From Pseudomonadota bacterium (GTDB taxonomy: Bacteria; Pseudomonadota; Gammaproteobacteria; Steroidobacterales; Steroidobacteraceae): a DNA stretch of 64,000 nt. This document shows positions 24,781 to 35,333 of this stretch, in pieces. The stretch lies in NCBI GenBank assembly GCA_018240525.1, contig JAFEFN010000009.1:1-64000 (forward strand). The letters run 5' to 3'. The notes beneath the pieces were generated by a model, which ran no database searches, was not told the origin of the DNA, and was given only the letters and a program-made list of their open reading frames with translations. The position numbers and the translations under genes were made by a program. Each line of letters opens with the position of its first letter. Position 1 is the first letter of the stretch.

Positions 24781-26919
24781 CTAGAGCGCGTGACGCAGGC
24801 GGCGGCGCTCGCTGCCGCGTTGCAGCCAGCCGATGATGGCGCCGCGCACGGCATGGAGGAGGCGGTCCCAGGCGCCGGGGTTGTAGATGAGGTCGGCGCG
24901 ATAGAACGAGGGGCACAGCACGGCGGCGTCGGCCACTTCACCGCACACCCCGCAGCCGACGCAGCTGTTATCGACGTGAGCCACCGGATCGCTGCGCAGG
25001 GGGTCGGGATTGGCCTTGATGGTCAGCGACGGGCAACCTGACAGCCGGATGCAGGAATGATCGCCCGTGCAGGTGTCCGCATCGACGCCGAAGCGCTCGC
25101 GCACGACGCGCTCGCCGGCCTCGATCGCCTTGCGCGTCAGCGGGCGCACCCGGCGCTGGCGGTTCAGCTGGCACTCGCCCTCGGCGACGATCACCTTTGG
25201 ACCGCGGTAATCGGTGTGGAGCGCGTCGCGCAGTATCTTGAGCGTCTCGCGCATGTTGTAGGTGTGCGTGCGCTTGACCCAGCGGATGCCAACCCCGCGC
25301 ACGGCATCGACGATCGAGTTGTTTCCCTGCCGGTGCTGGTTGGCCGCGCGCGAGGAGGGGATGTCCTGGCCGCCGGTGGCGGCGGAGTAGCCATTGTCGA
25401 CGATGATCGTGACATCGTCGTGCTTGTTGAAGACCGAGTTGCCGATGCCGCTGGTGAGGCCGTTGTGCCAGAAACCGCCGTCGCCCATGACCGAGACGGC
25501 GCGCCTGCCCTGCGGGCTGCCGAAGGCGGAGGCGGCCGCCGCGCCGAGCCCGTAGCCCATGATGCTGTTGCCCAAGTTGAAGGGGGGCAGCGTCGCGAAG
25601 GAGTGGCAGCCGATGTCGGCGCTGATGTGCAGCGGGCCGGTTTCCTTCTGCAGCAGCTTCATCGCCGCGAAGAACGGGCGCTCGGGGCAGCCGGTACACA
25701 GCCCGCTCGGGCGCGGCGGCACGAGCGCGGCCAGACGGCCCATGGGTGTCAGCGAGACTTCGCGCGCGGGCGCGGCCGGTGCCGCCGCCGCGGGGCACCA
25801 TTCATCCAGGAAGCGTTGCAGCCCCTTGCGCAGCACATCCACCGTGTACTCGCCGGCCATCGGCAACACTTCCTTACCGACGATGCGGCTTGCCACGCCG
25901 CGCTGGTGCAGCATCTGGCTCGCCGCCTGCTCGATGTACTCCGGCTGTCCCTCCTCGATGACCAGCACCGCCTTCTTGCCGCGGCAGAAGCGCTCCCACT
26001 CGTCCGGGACGAGAGGGTAGGTCACGTTGAGTAGGTACAGCGGCAGATCGGTGCGCCCAAAGGGATCGGCGCGGTGGAGCAGCTCGAGTGCCCGCAGGGT
26101 GTTGTTGTAGAGCCCACCCTGCAGCACGATGCCGACGTCGCCGTTGCCGCCAGGCATCACTTCGTTCAGGCCGCGCTCGGCGATGAAGCGCTGGGCCGCC
26201 GGCAGGCGCTGCTCGACCTTCTCGCGCTCCTGGGCGTAGGTGGAGGGCGGCAAAATGATGCGTCCGTAGTCGCGATGCGGGTTGGCGAGGGCATCGGCCA
26301 GCGAGAACTCCGGGCGGCGGTTGTCGCGGGCGGTGAAGCGGCCATACACATGGCAGGCACGGATGCGCAGCATCAGCATCACCGGCGTATGGGTCGCCTC
26401 GGAGAGCTCGAACCCCTGCTCGACCGCACGGACGATTTCCGGCAGGTGCGGCCGCGGATCGAGCAGCCACATCTGCGACTTCATCGCAAAGGCGTGGGTG
26501 CGCTCCTGCATGATGCTGGCGCCTTCGCCGTAGTCCTCGCCCAGGATGATGAGCGCGCCGCCGCGCACGCCGGCCGAGGCCAGGTTCGAGAGGGCGTCGG
26601 AGGCGACGTTCGTGCCGACCGTCGACTTCCAGGTGACCGCCCCGCGCAAGGGGTAGTTGATCGAGGCGGCGAGCATGGCCGCCGCGGTGGCCTCCGAGGC
26701 GCTCGCCTCGAAGTGCACGCCGAGACTCTCGAGTATGTCCTCGGCATCGGACAGCACGTCCATCAGGTGCGAGACCGGCGCCCCCTGGTACCCGCCCACG
26801 TAGGCGACACCGGACTGCAGGAGCGCCTTGGTCACCGCGAGGATGCCCTCGCCACGAAACTCCTCGCCGGCGCCGAGCCGCAGCGACTTCACCTCGTGGG
26901 CGAATGACCGCTCGGCCAT
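24781..26919 (-). CDS. iorA: Indolepyruvate oxidoreductase subunit alpha (IorA-like)
   Basis: The ATG at 26919 (MAERSFAHEVKSLRLGAGEE) gives 712 residues; the much longer open frame upstream is the cyclase gene read out of frame. The order is an N-terminal pyrimidine-binding domain (GGYQGAPVSHLMD), a CTGCPERPFF segment, a TPP-binding domain (GDGGFWHNG to VDNGYSA, about 475-515) and a C-terminal iron-sulfur region (about 615-670) with CIRLSGCPSLT and CVGCGVC ... LCPSF cysteines for [4Fe-4S] clusters. This is the alpha subunit that carries out TPP-dependent decarboxylation and passes electrons to ferredoxin or another acceptor. It is 5 bp from both the upstream cyclase gene and the downstream iorB gene. 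Confidence 0.93.
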   Translation of the reverse strand: MAERSFAHEVKSLRLGAGEEFRGEGILAVTKALLQSGVAYVGGYQGAPVSHLMDVLSDAEDILESLGVHFEASASEATAAAMLAASINYPLRGAVTWKSTVGTNVASDALSNLASAGVRGGALIILGEDYGEGASIMQERTHAFAMKSQMWLLDPRPHLPEIVRAVEQGFELSEATHTPVMLMLRIRACHVYGRFTARDNRRPEFSLADALANPHRDYGRIILPPSTYAQEREKVEQRLPAAQRFIAERGLNEVMPGGNGDVGIVLQGGLYNNTLRALELLHRADPFGRTDLPLYLLNVTYPLVPDEWERFCRGKKAVLVIEEGQPEYIEQAASQMLHQRGVASRIVGKEVLPMAGEYTVDVLRKGLQRFLDEWCPAAAAPAAPAREVSLTPMGRLAALVPPRPSGLCTGCPERPFFAAMKLLQKETGPLHISADIGCHSFATLPPFNLGNSIMGYGLGAAAASAFGSPQGRRAVSVMGDGGFWHNGLTSGIGNSVFNKHDDVTIIVDNGYSAATGGQDIPSSRAANQHRQGNNSIVDAVRGVGIRWVKRTHTYNMRETLKILRDALHTDYRGPKVIVAEGECQLNRQRRVRPLTRKAIEAGERVVRERFGVDADTCTGDHSCIRLSGCPSLTIKANPDPLRSDPVAHVDNSCVGCGVCGEVADAAVLCPSFYRADLIYNPGAWDRLLHAVRGAIIGWLQRGSERRRLRHAL

Positions 26920-26924
26920 GGCCT

Positions 26925-27725
26925 CTACGCCGGGACCAGCGCGAGTACGCGCAGCGGGCTGCCCGAGCCGTTCACGATCTTCAGTGGCGGGGCGATCACC
27001 ACCGCGCCGGTGGCGGGCAGCTGGTCGAGGTTGGTGAGGCTCGCCAGTCCAAAGCGGTTCGAGCCGTGCATGATGGTGTGGCACGGGAACATCGGCTCGA
27101 AGGTCGGCGCCTGGCCGGCGTCCGTGCCCACGGTCTCCACGCCGACGCCGAGGATGTCGCGCTCCTTGGCGAGGAAGGGCACCGCCTGGGGGTGGAAGCC
27201 CGGGGTGTGCGCGCCGTCGGCGCCGATGTTCAGGAATTCCTTCGCGCCCGTGCGCTGCGACCAGTCCGTGCGGATCAGCACCCAGGCGTGCGCCGGGATG
27301 CGCCCGTGGGTCCTCTCCCAGCTTTCCACCGTCTCCCGGGTGACGAGGAAGTCCGGGTTCGCCTTCGCCTCGCGCGCCACGTCGATGACGCACGCCGGCC
27401 CGATGAAACGATCCACCGGGATGTTGTGGGTCGCGTTGTTGGCGTAGTCCTTGCCGGTCACCCAGTGGATGGGCGCGTCGAAGTGCGTGCCGGTGTGCTC
27501 GCCGCAGGCGATGTTGTTCCAGTACCAGGCCGGCCCGCGCTCGTCGTAGCGCGAGATCTCCTCGAGCTGGAAGGACTTCGAGGGCGCGAATTGCGGCGGC
27601 AGCTGGATGGTCGGCGTGGCCGGTTCGAGCGGTACGGTCAGGTCGACGACCCGGATCTTGCCGCCGGTGATGCCGGCGACGAGCTGCGCCAGCGCGCTGG
27701 CGGAGGAGGAGGAGCCTGCTGTCAT
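26925..27725 (-). CDS. Cyclase-family (PF04199) metal-dependent amidohydrolase, isatin hydrolase/kynurenine formamidase type
   Basis: The 266-residue protein carries the family signature HTGTHFDAPIHW (about residues 82-93), whose His and Asp residues bind Mn or Zn. Kynurenine formamidase (KynB) and isatin hydrolase belong to this family; both open an N-C(=O) bond next to an aniline-type nitrogen. The context (IorAB downstream, an anthraniloyl-CoA-type monooxygenase divergent) favours an isatin-like or formyl-aniline-like substrate, but that is inference. A paralogue about two-thirds identical around the active site lies at 45532-46335. The ATG at 27725 faces the strong promoter of the divergent operon. 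Confidence 0.88.
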   Translation of the reverse strand: MTAGSSSSASALAQLVAGITGGKIRVVDLTVPLEPATPTIQLPPQFAPSKSFQLEEISRYDERGPAWYWNNIACGEHTGTHFDAPIHWVTGKDYANNATHNIPVDRFIGPACVIDVAREAKANPDFLVTRETVESWERTHGRIPAHAWVLIRTDWSQRTGAKEFLNIGADGAHTPGFHPQAVPFLAKERDILGVGVETVGTDAGQAPTFEPMFPCHTIMHGSNRFGLASLTNLDQLPATGAVVIAPPLKIVNGSGSPLRVLALVPA

Positions 27726-27772
27726 GTTTCGCACCCCTTGCCGGCAAGGCTGGCGCCCACCGGGAAAAATGG

Positions 27773-27801
27773 TTGACACCTGAAGTAACTGGAAATATAA
27801 C
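27773..27801 (+). promoter_or_regulatory. Sigma-70 promoter of the monooxygenase operon
   Basis: A perfect -35 TTGACA (27773-27778), a 17-base spacer and a -10 TATAAC (27796-27801) lie 47 bases before the ATG of the fused monooxygenase gene. The region also serves the divergent cyclase-iorAB operon. The MarR protein encoded in the operon (30914) is the obvious candidate repressor. Confidence 0.8.
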
Positions 27802-27847
27802 ATACCCCGCACAAGCGCAGTAGGGGCGCAACGGAGAGTCGGCCGGT

Positions 27848-30124
27848 ATGAGGCGAATCGTCTGCGTGGGTGGCGGTCCGGCGGGACTCTACGCTGCCAT
27901 CCTGCTGCGCAAGGCGCTCCCTGCCGTGCGCGTCGAGGTCTACGAGCGCAATCGCCCCGACGATACCTTTGGCTGGGGCGTGGTGTTCTCCGACCAGACG
28001 ATGGCCAATTTCCAGCTGGCTGACCCTGAGTCGCACGGCGCCATCCTCTCCAGCTTCCACCACTGGGACGATATTGCCATTTATTTCGGCGGCCAGCGCC
28101 TGGTGAGCGGCGGCCACGGTTTCTGCGGCATCGGCCGCAAGCGCCTGCTCGGCCTGCTGCAGGAACGGGCGCGCGAACTGGGGGTGGTGCAGGTCTTCCA
28201 GCAGGAGGTGCAGGACGATACCGCCTTCGCGGATGCCGACCTGATCGTTGCCGCCGACGGGGTGAACAGCCGTATCCGCACCCGCTATGCGGCCGTTTTC
28301 GAGCCGGACATCGAGGTGCGCAAGTGCCGCTTCATCTGGCTGGGCACCACACGACCGTTCGCCGAGTTCACCTTCGCCTTCGAGCGCACCGAGCATGGCT
28401 GGTTTCAGATCCACGCCTACCAGTTCAGCGCCGAACTCTCGACCATGATCGTCGAGACGCGGGAGGAGACCTGGAGGGCGCATGGCCTGGATGCCTTCAG
28501 CACCGCGCAGTCGATCGAGTTCTGCGAGCGCCTGTTCGGCAAGTACCTCGACGGCCACCGCCTGCAGAGCAATGCCAACCACTTGCGCGGTTCGGCGTGG
28601 CTGAACTTCAACCGCGTGCTGTGCAGGCGCTGGCATCACGGCCGCATCGTGCTCCTCGGGGATGCCGCCCATACCGCGCACTTCTCCATCGGCTCGGGCA
28701 CCAAGCTTGCCATGGAGGACGCGATCGCCCTGACGCGCCACGTGAGCGCGCAGGTACCGCTGCACCAGGCGCTCACCGCATACCACGGCGAGCGCCACGT
28801 CGAGGTGCTCAAGCTGCAGAGCGCCGCGCGCAACCGCATGGAATGGTTCGAGCACGTCGACCGCTATGCGCACCTGCCGCCGGCGCAGTTCGCCTACAGC
28901 CTGCTCACCGGCAGCCAGCGCATCGGCCACGAGAACCTGCGCGTGCGGGATCCGGGCTTCGTGGCGGACTATGAGCGCTGGCTGGCCGGCCAGGACGGCG
29001 GCCTGGCCGCGCGCCCTCCCATGTTCCTGCCCTTCCGGCTGAAGGACATGCAACTCGTCAACCGCGTGGTGGTCTCCCCCATGGCGCAGTACAGCGCCCG
29101 CGATGGCATGCCCGGAGAGTGGCACCTGGTGCACTACGGCCACCGCGCGCTGGGCGGCGCCGGCTTGGTCTACACCGAGATGACCTGCGTCTCCCCCGAA
29201 GGCCGCATCTCCCCTGGCTGCACCGGCCTGTGGAACCAGGAGCAGCGCGATGCCTGGGCGCGCATCGTGGCCTTCGTGCATGAGCATTCGCCGGCGAAGA
29301 TCTGCCTTCAGCTGGGCCATTCGGGTCGCAAGGGCTCCACGCAGCTGGGCTGGGAACAGGCCGACCATCCGCTGCCCAGCGGCAACTGGCCGGTGCTCGC
29401 GCCCTCCGCGCTGCCCTATCTCGAGGGCATCAGCCAGCGGCCCCTCGAGATGGACCGGGCCGCGATGCTCAAGGTGTGCGCGGAGTTCGTCCGCGCGGCG
29501 CGCCTGGGTCTCGAGGCAGGGTTCGACATGCTCGAACTGCACATGGCCCACGGCTATCTGCTCGCCTCGTTCCTCTCGCCGCTGACCAACCAGCGGGCGG
29601 ACGAGTACGGCGGCTCGGTCGAGAACCGCCTGCGCTTCCCGCAAGAGGTGCTGCGCGCGGTCCGCGCCGTGTGGCCGGGCGCCAAGCCTTTGTCGGTGCG
29701 CCTGTCCGCGACCGACTGGGCCGAGGGTGGCCTGACCGAGGCCGACCTGCTCGCCATCGTGCGGGCCTTCAAGGCCGAGGGGATCGACATGGTCGACGTC
29801 TCCACGGGCCAGACGGTGCCCTGGCAGAAGCCGTTGTACGGACGCATGTGGCAGACGCCCTTTGCCGACCAGATCCGCAACGAGGTCGGCATCGCCACCA
29901 TGGCCGTCGGCAACATCTATGAGCCCGACCACGTGAACTCCATCATCGCCGCCGGCCGCGCCGACCTGTGTGCGATCGCGCGGCCACACCTGGTCAGCCC
30001 GGCCTGGACGCTCGAAGCGGCGGCCCGCCAGGGCTATGCGCAGCAGTGGTGGCCGAGCCCGTACCTTTCGGGCAAGGGACAGCTCGAGCGAAACCTGCAG
30101 CGCGCCGCGCAGGGGCCGGCATGA
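27848..30124 (+). CDS. Bifunctional FAD monooxygenase/Old Yellow Enzyme reductase (2-aminobenzoyl-CoA or salicylyl-CoA type)
   Basis: This 758-residue protein is a natural fusion. Residues 1-about 375 are a PHBH-like flavin monooxygenase with the FAD motif [10 protein letters not shown] (7-16) and [14 protein letters not shown] (about 272). Residues about 389-758 are an OYE/2,4-dienoyl-CoA-reductase-type flavin domain ([34 protein letters not shown] near 565). This architecture is known for 2-aminobenzoyl-CoA monooxygenase/reductase of Azoarcus evansii, which hydroxylates and then reduces the ring of anthraniloyl-CoA, and for enzymes annotated as salicylyl-CoA 5-hydroxylase. It is the first gene of an operon whose later genes fit the beta-oxidation-like follow-up. 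The choice between anthraniloyl-CoA and salicylyl-CoA cannot be made from sequence alone. Confidence 0.92.
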   Translation: MRRIVCVGGGPAGLYAAILLRKALPAVRVEVYERNRPDDTFGWGVVFSDQTMANFQLADPESHGAILSSFHHWDDIAIYFGGQRLVSGGHGFCGIGRKRLLGLLQERARELGVVQVFQQEVQDDTAFADADLIVAADGVNSRIRTRYAAVFEPDIEVRKCRFIWLGTTRPFAEFTFAFERTEHGWFQIHAYQFSAELSTMIVETREETWRAHGLDAFSTAQSIEFCERLFGKYLDGHRLQSNANHLRGSAWLNFNRVLCRRWHHGRIVLLGDAAHTAHFSIGSGTKLAMEDAIALTRHVSAQVPLHQALTAYHGERHVEVLKLQSAARNRMEWFEHVDRYAHLPPAQFAYSLLTGSQRIGHENLRVRDPGFVADYERWLAGQDGGLAARPPMFLPFRLKDMQLVNRVVVSPMAQYSARDGMPGEWHLVHYGHRALGGAGLVYTEMTCVSPEGRISPGCTGLWNQEQRDAWARIVAFVHEHSPAKICLQLGHSGRKGSTQLGWEQADHPLPSGNWPVLAPSALPYLEGISQRPLEMDRAAMLKVCAEFVRAARLGLEAGFDMLELHMAHGYLLASFLSPLTNQRADEYGGSVENRLRFPQEVLRAVRAVWPGAKPLSVRLSATDWAEGGLTEADLLAIVRAFKAEGIDMVDVSTGQTVPWQKPLYGRMWQTPFADQIRNEVGIATMAVGNIYEPDHVNSIIAAGRADLCAIARPHLVSPAWTLEAAARQGYAQQWWPSPYLSGKGQLERNLQRAAQGPA

Positions 30125-30900
30125 GCGGCCCATCGGCACTTGCCGGGCGGCACGCGGTGATCACCGGCGCGAGCCGCGGGATCGGCGCGGCGATCGCCAG
30201 CGCGCTGGCCGCCGAGGGCATGCGCCTGTCGCTCTTGGGGCGCGATGCGGCGGCACTCGCGCAGGTGGTCGAGGCCTGCGGGCCGGACACCGCGCACGGC
30301 ATCGTCGCCGATGTGAGTGACCAGACCGCGGTGGCACGTGCCATGGACGAGGCGCGCGCGCGCTTCGGTCCGGTGCACGTGCTGGTCAATAACGCCGGCC
30401 AGGCCGCGAGCGCGAAGTTCACCGAGACCGGGCCGGAACTGTGGAACCGCATCCTCGGCGTCAACCTGACCGGCACCTACCTGTGCACGCGCGCGGTGGT
30501 CGCCGACATGCTGCAGGGCGGCTATGGCCGCATCGTCAACATCGCGAGCATCGCCGGCCTGCGCGGCGGGGCTTACCTCTCGGCGTACGTGACCTCCAAG
30601 CACGCGGTGGTGGGACTGACGCGCGCGCTGGCGCTGGAATATGCCACGCGCGGCATCACCGTGAACGCCGTGTGCCCGGGTTACGTGGACACCGACATCG
30701 TCAAGAACGCGATCGCCAACATCGCGCGCAAGACCGGCCGCAGCGCCGAGGAAGCCCTCGCCACGCTGGTGGCCACCAATCCCCAGGGCAGGCTGGTCAC
30801 CTGCGAGGAAGTCGCGGCCGCCGTGCTGTACTTGTGCCGCCCCGGCAGCGACAGCGTCACCGGTCAGAGCCTGGTGCTGGCCGGCGGCGAAGTGACCTGA
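30121..30900 (+). CDS. SDR-family 3-hydroxyacyl-CoA dehydrogenase-like oxidoreductase
   Basis: The ATG overlaps the stop of the fused monooxygenase gene by 4 bp. The 259-residue protein has the classical short-chain dehydrogenase marks: TGASRGIG (about 15-22), NNAG (about 89-92), catalytic Ser in NIASIAG and Tyr-Lys in YVTSK. It ends LVLAGGEVT, typical of beta-ketoacyl or 3-hydroxyacyl reductases. In this operon it probably oxidises a 3-hydroxyacyl-CoA intermediate after ring reduction and hydration. Confidence 0.92.
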   Translation: MSGPSALAGRHAVITGASRGIGAAIASALAAEGMRLSLLGRDAAALAQVVEACGPDTAHGIVADVSDQTAVARAMDEARARFGPVHVLVNNAGQAASAKFTETGPELWNRILGVNLTGTYLCTRAVVADMLQGGYGRIVNIASIAGLRGGAYLSAYVTSKHAVVGLTRALALEYATRGITVNAVCPGYVDTDIVKNAIANIARKTGRSAEEALATLVATNPQGRLVTCEEVAAAVLYLCRPGSDSVTGQSLVLAGGEVT

Positions 30901-30913
30901 GGCGGGCATACCA

Positions 30914-31426
30914 GTGCCACGCGACAGGAACGCCGCCAAGCTGGCCGCCCCGCCGGTCGATGCCGAGACGCGCATCCGCGACGACCACCACCTGTCGGTG
31001 CGCCTGTGGCTGCGCCTGCTCAGCCTCACCAAGCACATCGAGGGCGTGGTGCGCCAGCAGCTGCAGTCGAACTTCCAGACCACGCTGCCGCGGTTCGACC
31101 TCATGGCGCAGCTGGAGCGCGCCCGGCACGGCTTGAAGATGAGCGAGCTGTCGCAGCGGATGATGGTCACGGGCGGCAATGTCACCGGCATCACCGACGG
31201 CCTGGAGAAGGAAGGGCTGGTGGTGCGCGAGGTGGACGCCGGCGACCGGCGCGTATACCGCGTCCGCTTGACGCCCGAGGGCCAGCGCCAGTTCCGGCGC
31301 ATGGCAGCCGATCACGAGCAGTGGGTCATCGCCCTGTTCGATGGCATGAGCGAGCGCGCCAAGGAGCAGCTCGTCGGCCTGCTGGGCGAGCTGAAGCAGC
31401 ACGTCACCCACGGCAGCAGGGAATGA
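30914..31426 (+). CDS. MarR-family transcriptional regulator
   Basis: This 170-residue protein starts at a GTG, 13 bp after the SDR gene. The winged helix-turn-helix (LKMSELSQRMMVTGGNVTGITDGLEKEG, about 77-104) and the wing DAGDRRVYRVRLTPEG are clear. MarR repressors of aromatic-CoA pathways commonly bind the CoA-thioester substrate. Being inside the operon, it probably controls the promoter at 27773 and the divergent cyclase-iorAB promoter (inference). Confidence 0.93.
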   Translation: MPRDRNAAKLAAPPVDAETRIRDDHHLSVRLWLRLLSLTKHIEGVVRQQLQSNFQTTLPRFDLMAQLERARHGLKMSELSQRMMVTGGNVTGITDGLEKEGLVVREVDAGDRRVYRVRLTPEGQRQFRRMAADHEQWVIALFDGMSERAKEQLVGLLGELKQHVTHGSRE

Positions 31427-31439
31427 CACGGAGTAGCGC

Positions 31440-32249
31440 ATGAGCGAATTCGCACCCGAACCCCGGCACTTCAACTGGCAGCGCAGCGATCAGGTCGGGG
31501 TCGTCACGCTGAACCGGCCGGAGCGCAAGAACCCGCTGACCTTCGATTCCTACGCCGAGCTGCGCGACTTGTTCCGCACCCTGGCGGGTGTGGCGGACAT
31601 CCGCGCCATCGTGCTCACCGGGGCTGGCGGTAACTTCTGCTCCGGCGGCGACGTGCACGAGATCATCGGCCCACTCACGCAGCTGGACGTGACCGGCCTG
31701 CTGCGCTTCACCCAGATGACCGGGGATCTGGTGAAGGCGATGCGCCACTGCCCGCAGCCCATCATCGCGGCCGTCGACGGCGTGGCCGCGGGCGCGGGAG
31801 CCATCCTGGCGATGGCGTCCGACTTTCGCATCGGCACGCCGCGCACGAAGACGGCGTTCCTGTTCACCCGCGTGGGACTGGCCGGCTGCGACATGGGAGC
31901 GTGCGCGCTGCTGCCGCGCATCATCGGCCAGGGGCGGGCGGCGGAACTGCTCTACACCGGCCGCGCCATGGAGGCGCAGGAGGGCAGGGACTGGGGATTC
32001 TTCAACCGCCTGGTGCCGAGCGAGGAGTTACCTGCGGCGGCACTGGCGCTGGCGACGCAGATCGCCGCCGGCCCCACCTTTGCGCATGCCATGACCAAGC
32101 GCATGCTGCATGCCGAGTGGGACATGCCGATCGACCAGGCGATCGACGCCGAGGCGGCCGCCCAGGCCATCTGCATGCAGACCGAGGACTTCCGGCGTGC
32201 CTACCGTGCGTTCGTCGCCAAGCAGAAGCCGCAGTTCGAGGGGAACTGA
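31440..32249 (+). CDS. Enoyl-CoA hydratase/isomerase family protein
   Basis: The 269-residue crotonase-fold protein has the oxyanion-hole segment [16 protein letters not shown] (about 60-75) and [24 protein letters not shown]. The second acidic residue of classical hydratases is kept (AAELLYTG). The first, usually in an xEI stretch, is replaced (TRVGL), so the reaction may differ from simple hydration. Position in the operon fits hydration or ring opening of the cyclohexenone-CoA-type product. Confidence 0.92.
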   Translation: MSEFAPEPRHFNWQRSDQVGVVTLNRPERKNPLTFDSYAELRDLFRTLAGVADIRAIVLTGAGGNFCSGGDVHEIIGPLTQLDVTGLLRFTQMTGDLVKAMRHCPQPIIAAVDGVAAGAGAILAMASDFRIGTPRTKTAFLFTRVGLAGCDMGACALLPRIIGQGRAAELLYTGRAMEAQEGRDWGFFNRLVPSEELPAAALALATQIAAGPTFAHAMTKRMLHAEWDMPIDQAIDAEAAAQAICMQTEDFRRAYRAFVAKQKPQFEGN

Positions 32250-32250
32250 C

Positions 32251-33440
<1,190 letters not shown>

Positions 33441-33444
<4 letters not shown>

Positions 33445-33854
33445 CCACTGATGTACTGGAAGTCCTGCAGCCGCAGGGATGGCGCCGGCCGAGCGGCTAC
33501 AGCAACGGCATCGCGGCCACCGGACGCCAGGTCTTCGTCGCGGGCCAGATCGGCTGGGACGCGCAGGGCCGCTTTCCAGGGCCGAGCATGGCCGCGCAGG
33601 TGCAGCGGGCGCTGGAGAACGTGTGCGCCGTGCTGGCCGTCGCGGGCGCGACCCCGGCGCATGTGGTGCGCCTCACCTGGTACGTGACCAGCCGCGATGA
33701 TTACTACGCGGAGCTCAAGGAGATCGGCGCCGCCTACCGCGCGGTCATGGGCAAGCACTTCCCGGTCATGAGCGTGGTGCAGGTCGTCGCGCTGATGGAG
33801 GCCGAGGCGAAGGTGGAGATCGAGGCAACGGCAGTCATCCCCGAGTCCGCCTGA
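33441..33854 (+). CDS. RidA-family protein
   Basis: This 137-residue cytosolic RidA protein overlaps the acyl-CoA dehydrogenase stop codon by 4 bp. It keeps [11 protein letters not shown] and the [15 protein letters not shown] helix. RidA proteins hydrolyse enamines and imines. The ring-reduced product of 2-aminobenzoyl-CoA monooxygenase/reductase is itself a 2-amino-ene (enamine), so a RidA protein here offers a plausible deamination step. This supports the aminobenzoyl over the salicylyl reading, as inference. Confidence 0.9.
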
Positions 33855-33856
33855 GG

Positions 33857-35305
33857 ATGTGGCGTCCGGCCGAACGCATCCGCCACGACCCCCAGCCCGG
33901 GCGCTGGCCTTCCGAGGCCGAGGCCGCCGCCTCGCGGCTCTTCTCGCCGATCCGCATCGGCAAGCTCACCCTCGAGCAGCGCACCTGGGTGCCGGCGATG
34001 GTCCCGTGGCGGGCCAGCGCGGACGGCGAAGTCACCCCGCAGGTGCTCGAGTGGTACCGGTGCTTCGCCCGAGGTCGTCCCGGTGCGCTCGTGGTGGAGG
34101 CGACGGGCATCCGCGACATCCCCAGCGGGCCCCTGCTGCGGATCGGTGACGACCGCTTCCTGCCGGGCCTGGCAGGACTGGTGCGCACGGTGCGCGAGGC
34201 GAGCGGCGGTGCCACGCGGGTCTTCATCCAGCTGATCGACTTTCTGTTGATCCGGCGCAGGCCCGACCCCGGGCGCTACTTCAGCCAGTTCCTGTCCGTG
34301 ACCCCCGGGCACCGCGCCGCCTTTGGCGACCCGGCCGCGGATGAGGCAGCCGTGCGTCGCTGGCTGGCCACGCTGCCCCCCGAGCAACTGGCGCGGGTGC
34401 TCGATGCGCGCGAACTCGAGGCCCTGCAGTTCGGCGCACGCGAACGGGTCACCGACCTGCACCTGCCGCACGTGCGCGACCTGCCGCGCACGCTGCCCGG
34501 AGAGTTCTCGGCTGCGGCGCGGCGCGCGCGCCTGGCCGGCTTCGACGGCGTAGAACTGCACTTTGCCCATGCCTACACGATGGCCTCGTTCCTCTCGCGA
34601 CTGAACGACCGCCACGACGGCTATGGCGGCACGCCCGAGGGGCGGCTGCGGCTGCCGCTCGAGGTGCTGCGGGCGGTGCGTGGCGAGGTGGGTGCCGACT
34701 ACCCGGTCGGCAGCCGCTTCCTGACCGAGGAATGCATCGACGGTGGCAGCGGGCCCGGCGAGGCGGCCCACTATGGGCAGGCATTCGCGCGAGCCGGCAT
34801 GGACTTCCTGTCCTTGTCGCGTGGCGGCAAGTTCGAGGACGCCCGGCAACCGAAGGTGGGGGAGGCCGCCTACCCGTACACGGGTCGCAGCGGCTACGAG
34901 TGCATGCCCTCGTACTACTCGGACGCCCGCGGTCCATTTGGGCGCAACCTGGCCGCTACCGCCCAGATCCGGGCCGCGGTCCGTGCGGCAGGCCTCCAGA
35001 CCCCGATCGTCGCGGCCGGGGGCATCCACAATTTCACGCAAGCCGAGGCGGTACTGGAAAAAGGCGAGGCGGACATCGTCGGCTTTGCCCGGCAGGCGCT
35101 CGCGGACCCGGACTGGTTCAGGAAGGTGCGCGGTGGCCGTGGCGCGGAAGTGCGGCTGTGCCTGTACACCAATTACTGCGAGGCGCTCGACCAGCGCCAC
35201 CGCCAGGTCACCTGCGAGCTGTGGGATCGCCTGGCGCTCGATGAGCCCGGCATCGCGCTCTCGAGCGACGGCAAGCGCCGCCTGACGCCGCCGCCCTGGT
35301 CATAG
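33857..35305 (+). CDS. Old Yellow Enzyme-type NADH:flavin oxidoreductase
   Basis: The gene starts 2 bp after ridA and encodes 482 residues, longer than plain OYE. The FMN barrel is seen in FSPIRIGKLTLEQRTWVPAM, the substrate motif HFAHAYTMASFLSRLNDRHDGYGG (about 234-257) and GGIHNFTQAEAVLEKGEADIVGFARQAL near the end. An insertion of about 60 residues (RPDPGRYFSQFL to LPPEQLARVL) enlarges the barrel. C-terminal Cys residues (RLCLYTNYC) are present but the full iron-sulfur motif of dienoyl-CoA reductase is not. It is a second ring- or enone-reducing enzyme in the operon and ends it. Confidence 0.88.
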   Translation: MWRPAERIRHDPQPGRWPSEAEAAASRLFSPIRIGKLTLEQRTWVPAMVPWRASADGEVTPQVLEWYRCFARGRPGALVVEATGIRDIPSGPLLRIGDDRFLPGLAGLVRTVREASGGATRVFIQLIDFLLIRRRPDPGRYFSQFLSVTPGHRAAFGDPAADEAAVRRWLATLPPEQLARVLDARELEALQFGARERVTDLHLPHVRDLPRTLPGEFSAAARRARLAGFDGVELHFAHAYTMASFLSRLNDRHDGYGGTPEGRLRLPLEVLRAVRGEVGADYPVGSRFLTEECIDGGSGPGEAAHYGQAFARAGMDFLSLSRGGKFEDARQPKVGEAAYPYTGRSGYECMPSYYSDARGPFGRNLAATAQIRAAVRAAGLQTPIVAAGGIHNFTQAEAVLEKGEADIVGFARQALADPDWFRKVRGGRGAEVRLCLYTNYCEALDQRHRQVTCELWDRLALDEPGIALSSDGKRRLTPPPWS

Positions 35306-35311
35306 CGAGAC

Positions 35312-35331
35312 CGCGCTCGCTGCCGAGCGCG
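35312..35331. terminator. Bidirectional hairpin between convergent operons
   Basis: CGCGCTCG (35312-35319) and CGAGCGCG (35324-35331) form a perfect 8-bp stem with a 4-base loop, exactly filling the space between the stop of the OYE gene and the stop of the cytochrome gene. There is no T tract on either side. Confidence 0.55.
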
Positions 35332-35333
35332 CG

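Noticed and set aside
26920..27831. Long N-terminal extension of the IorA frame
   Set aside because: The extension is the cyclase gene read in another frame; IorA family similarity begins at the ATG at 26919.
27722..30139. Minus-strand open frame (805 codons) opposite the fused monooxygenase gene
   Set aside because: No recognisable motif, and it would run antisense through two well-defined flavin domains and across a perfect sigma-70 promoter.
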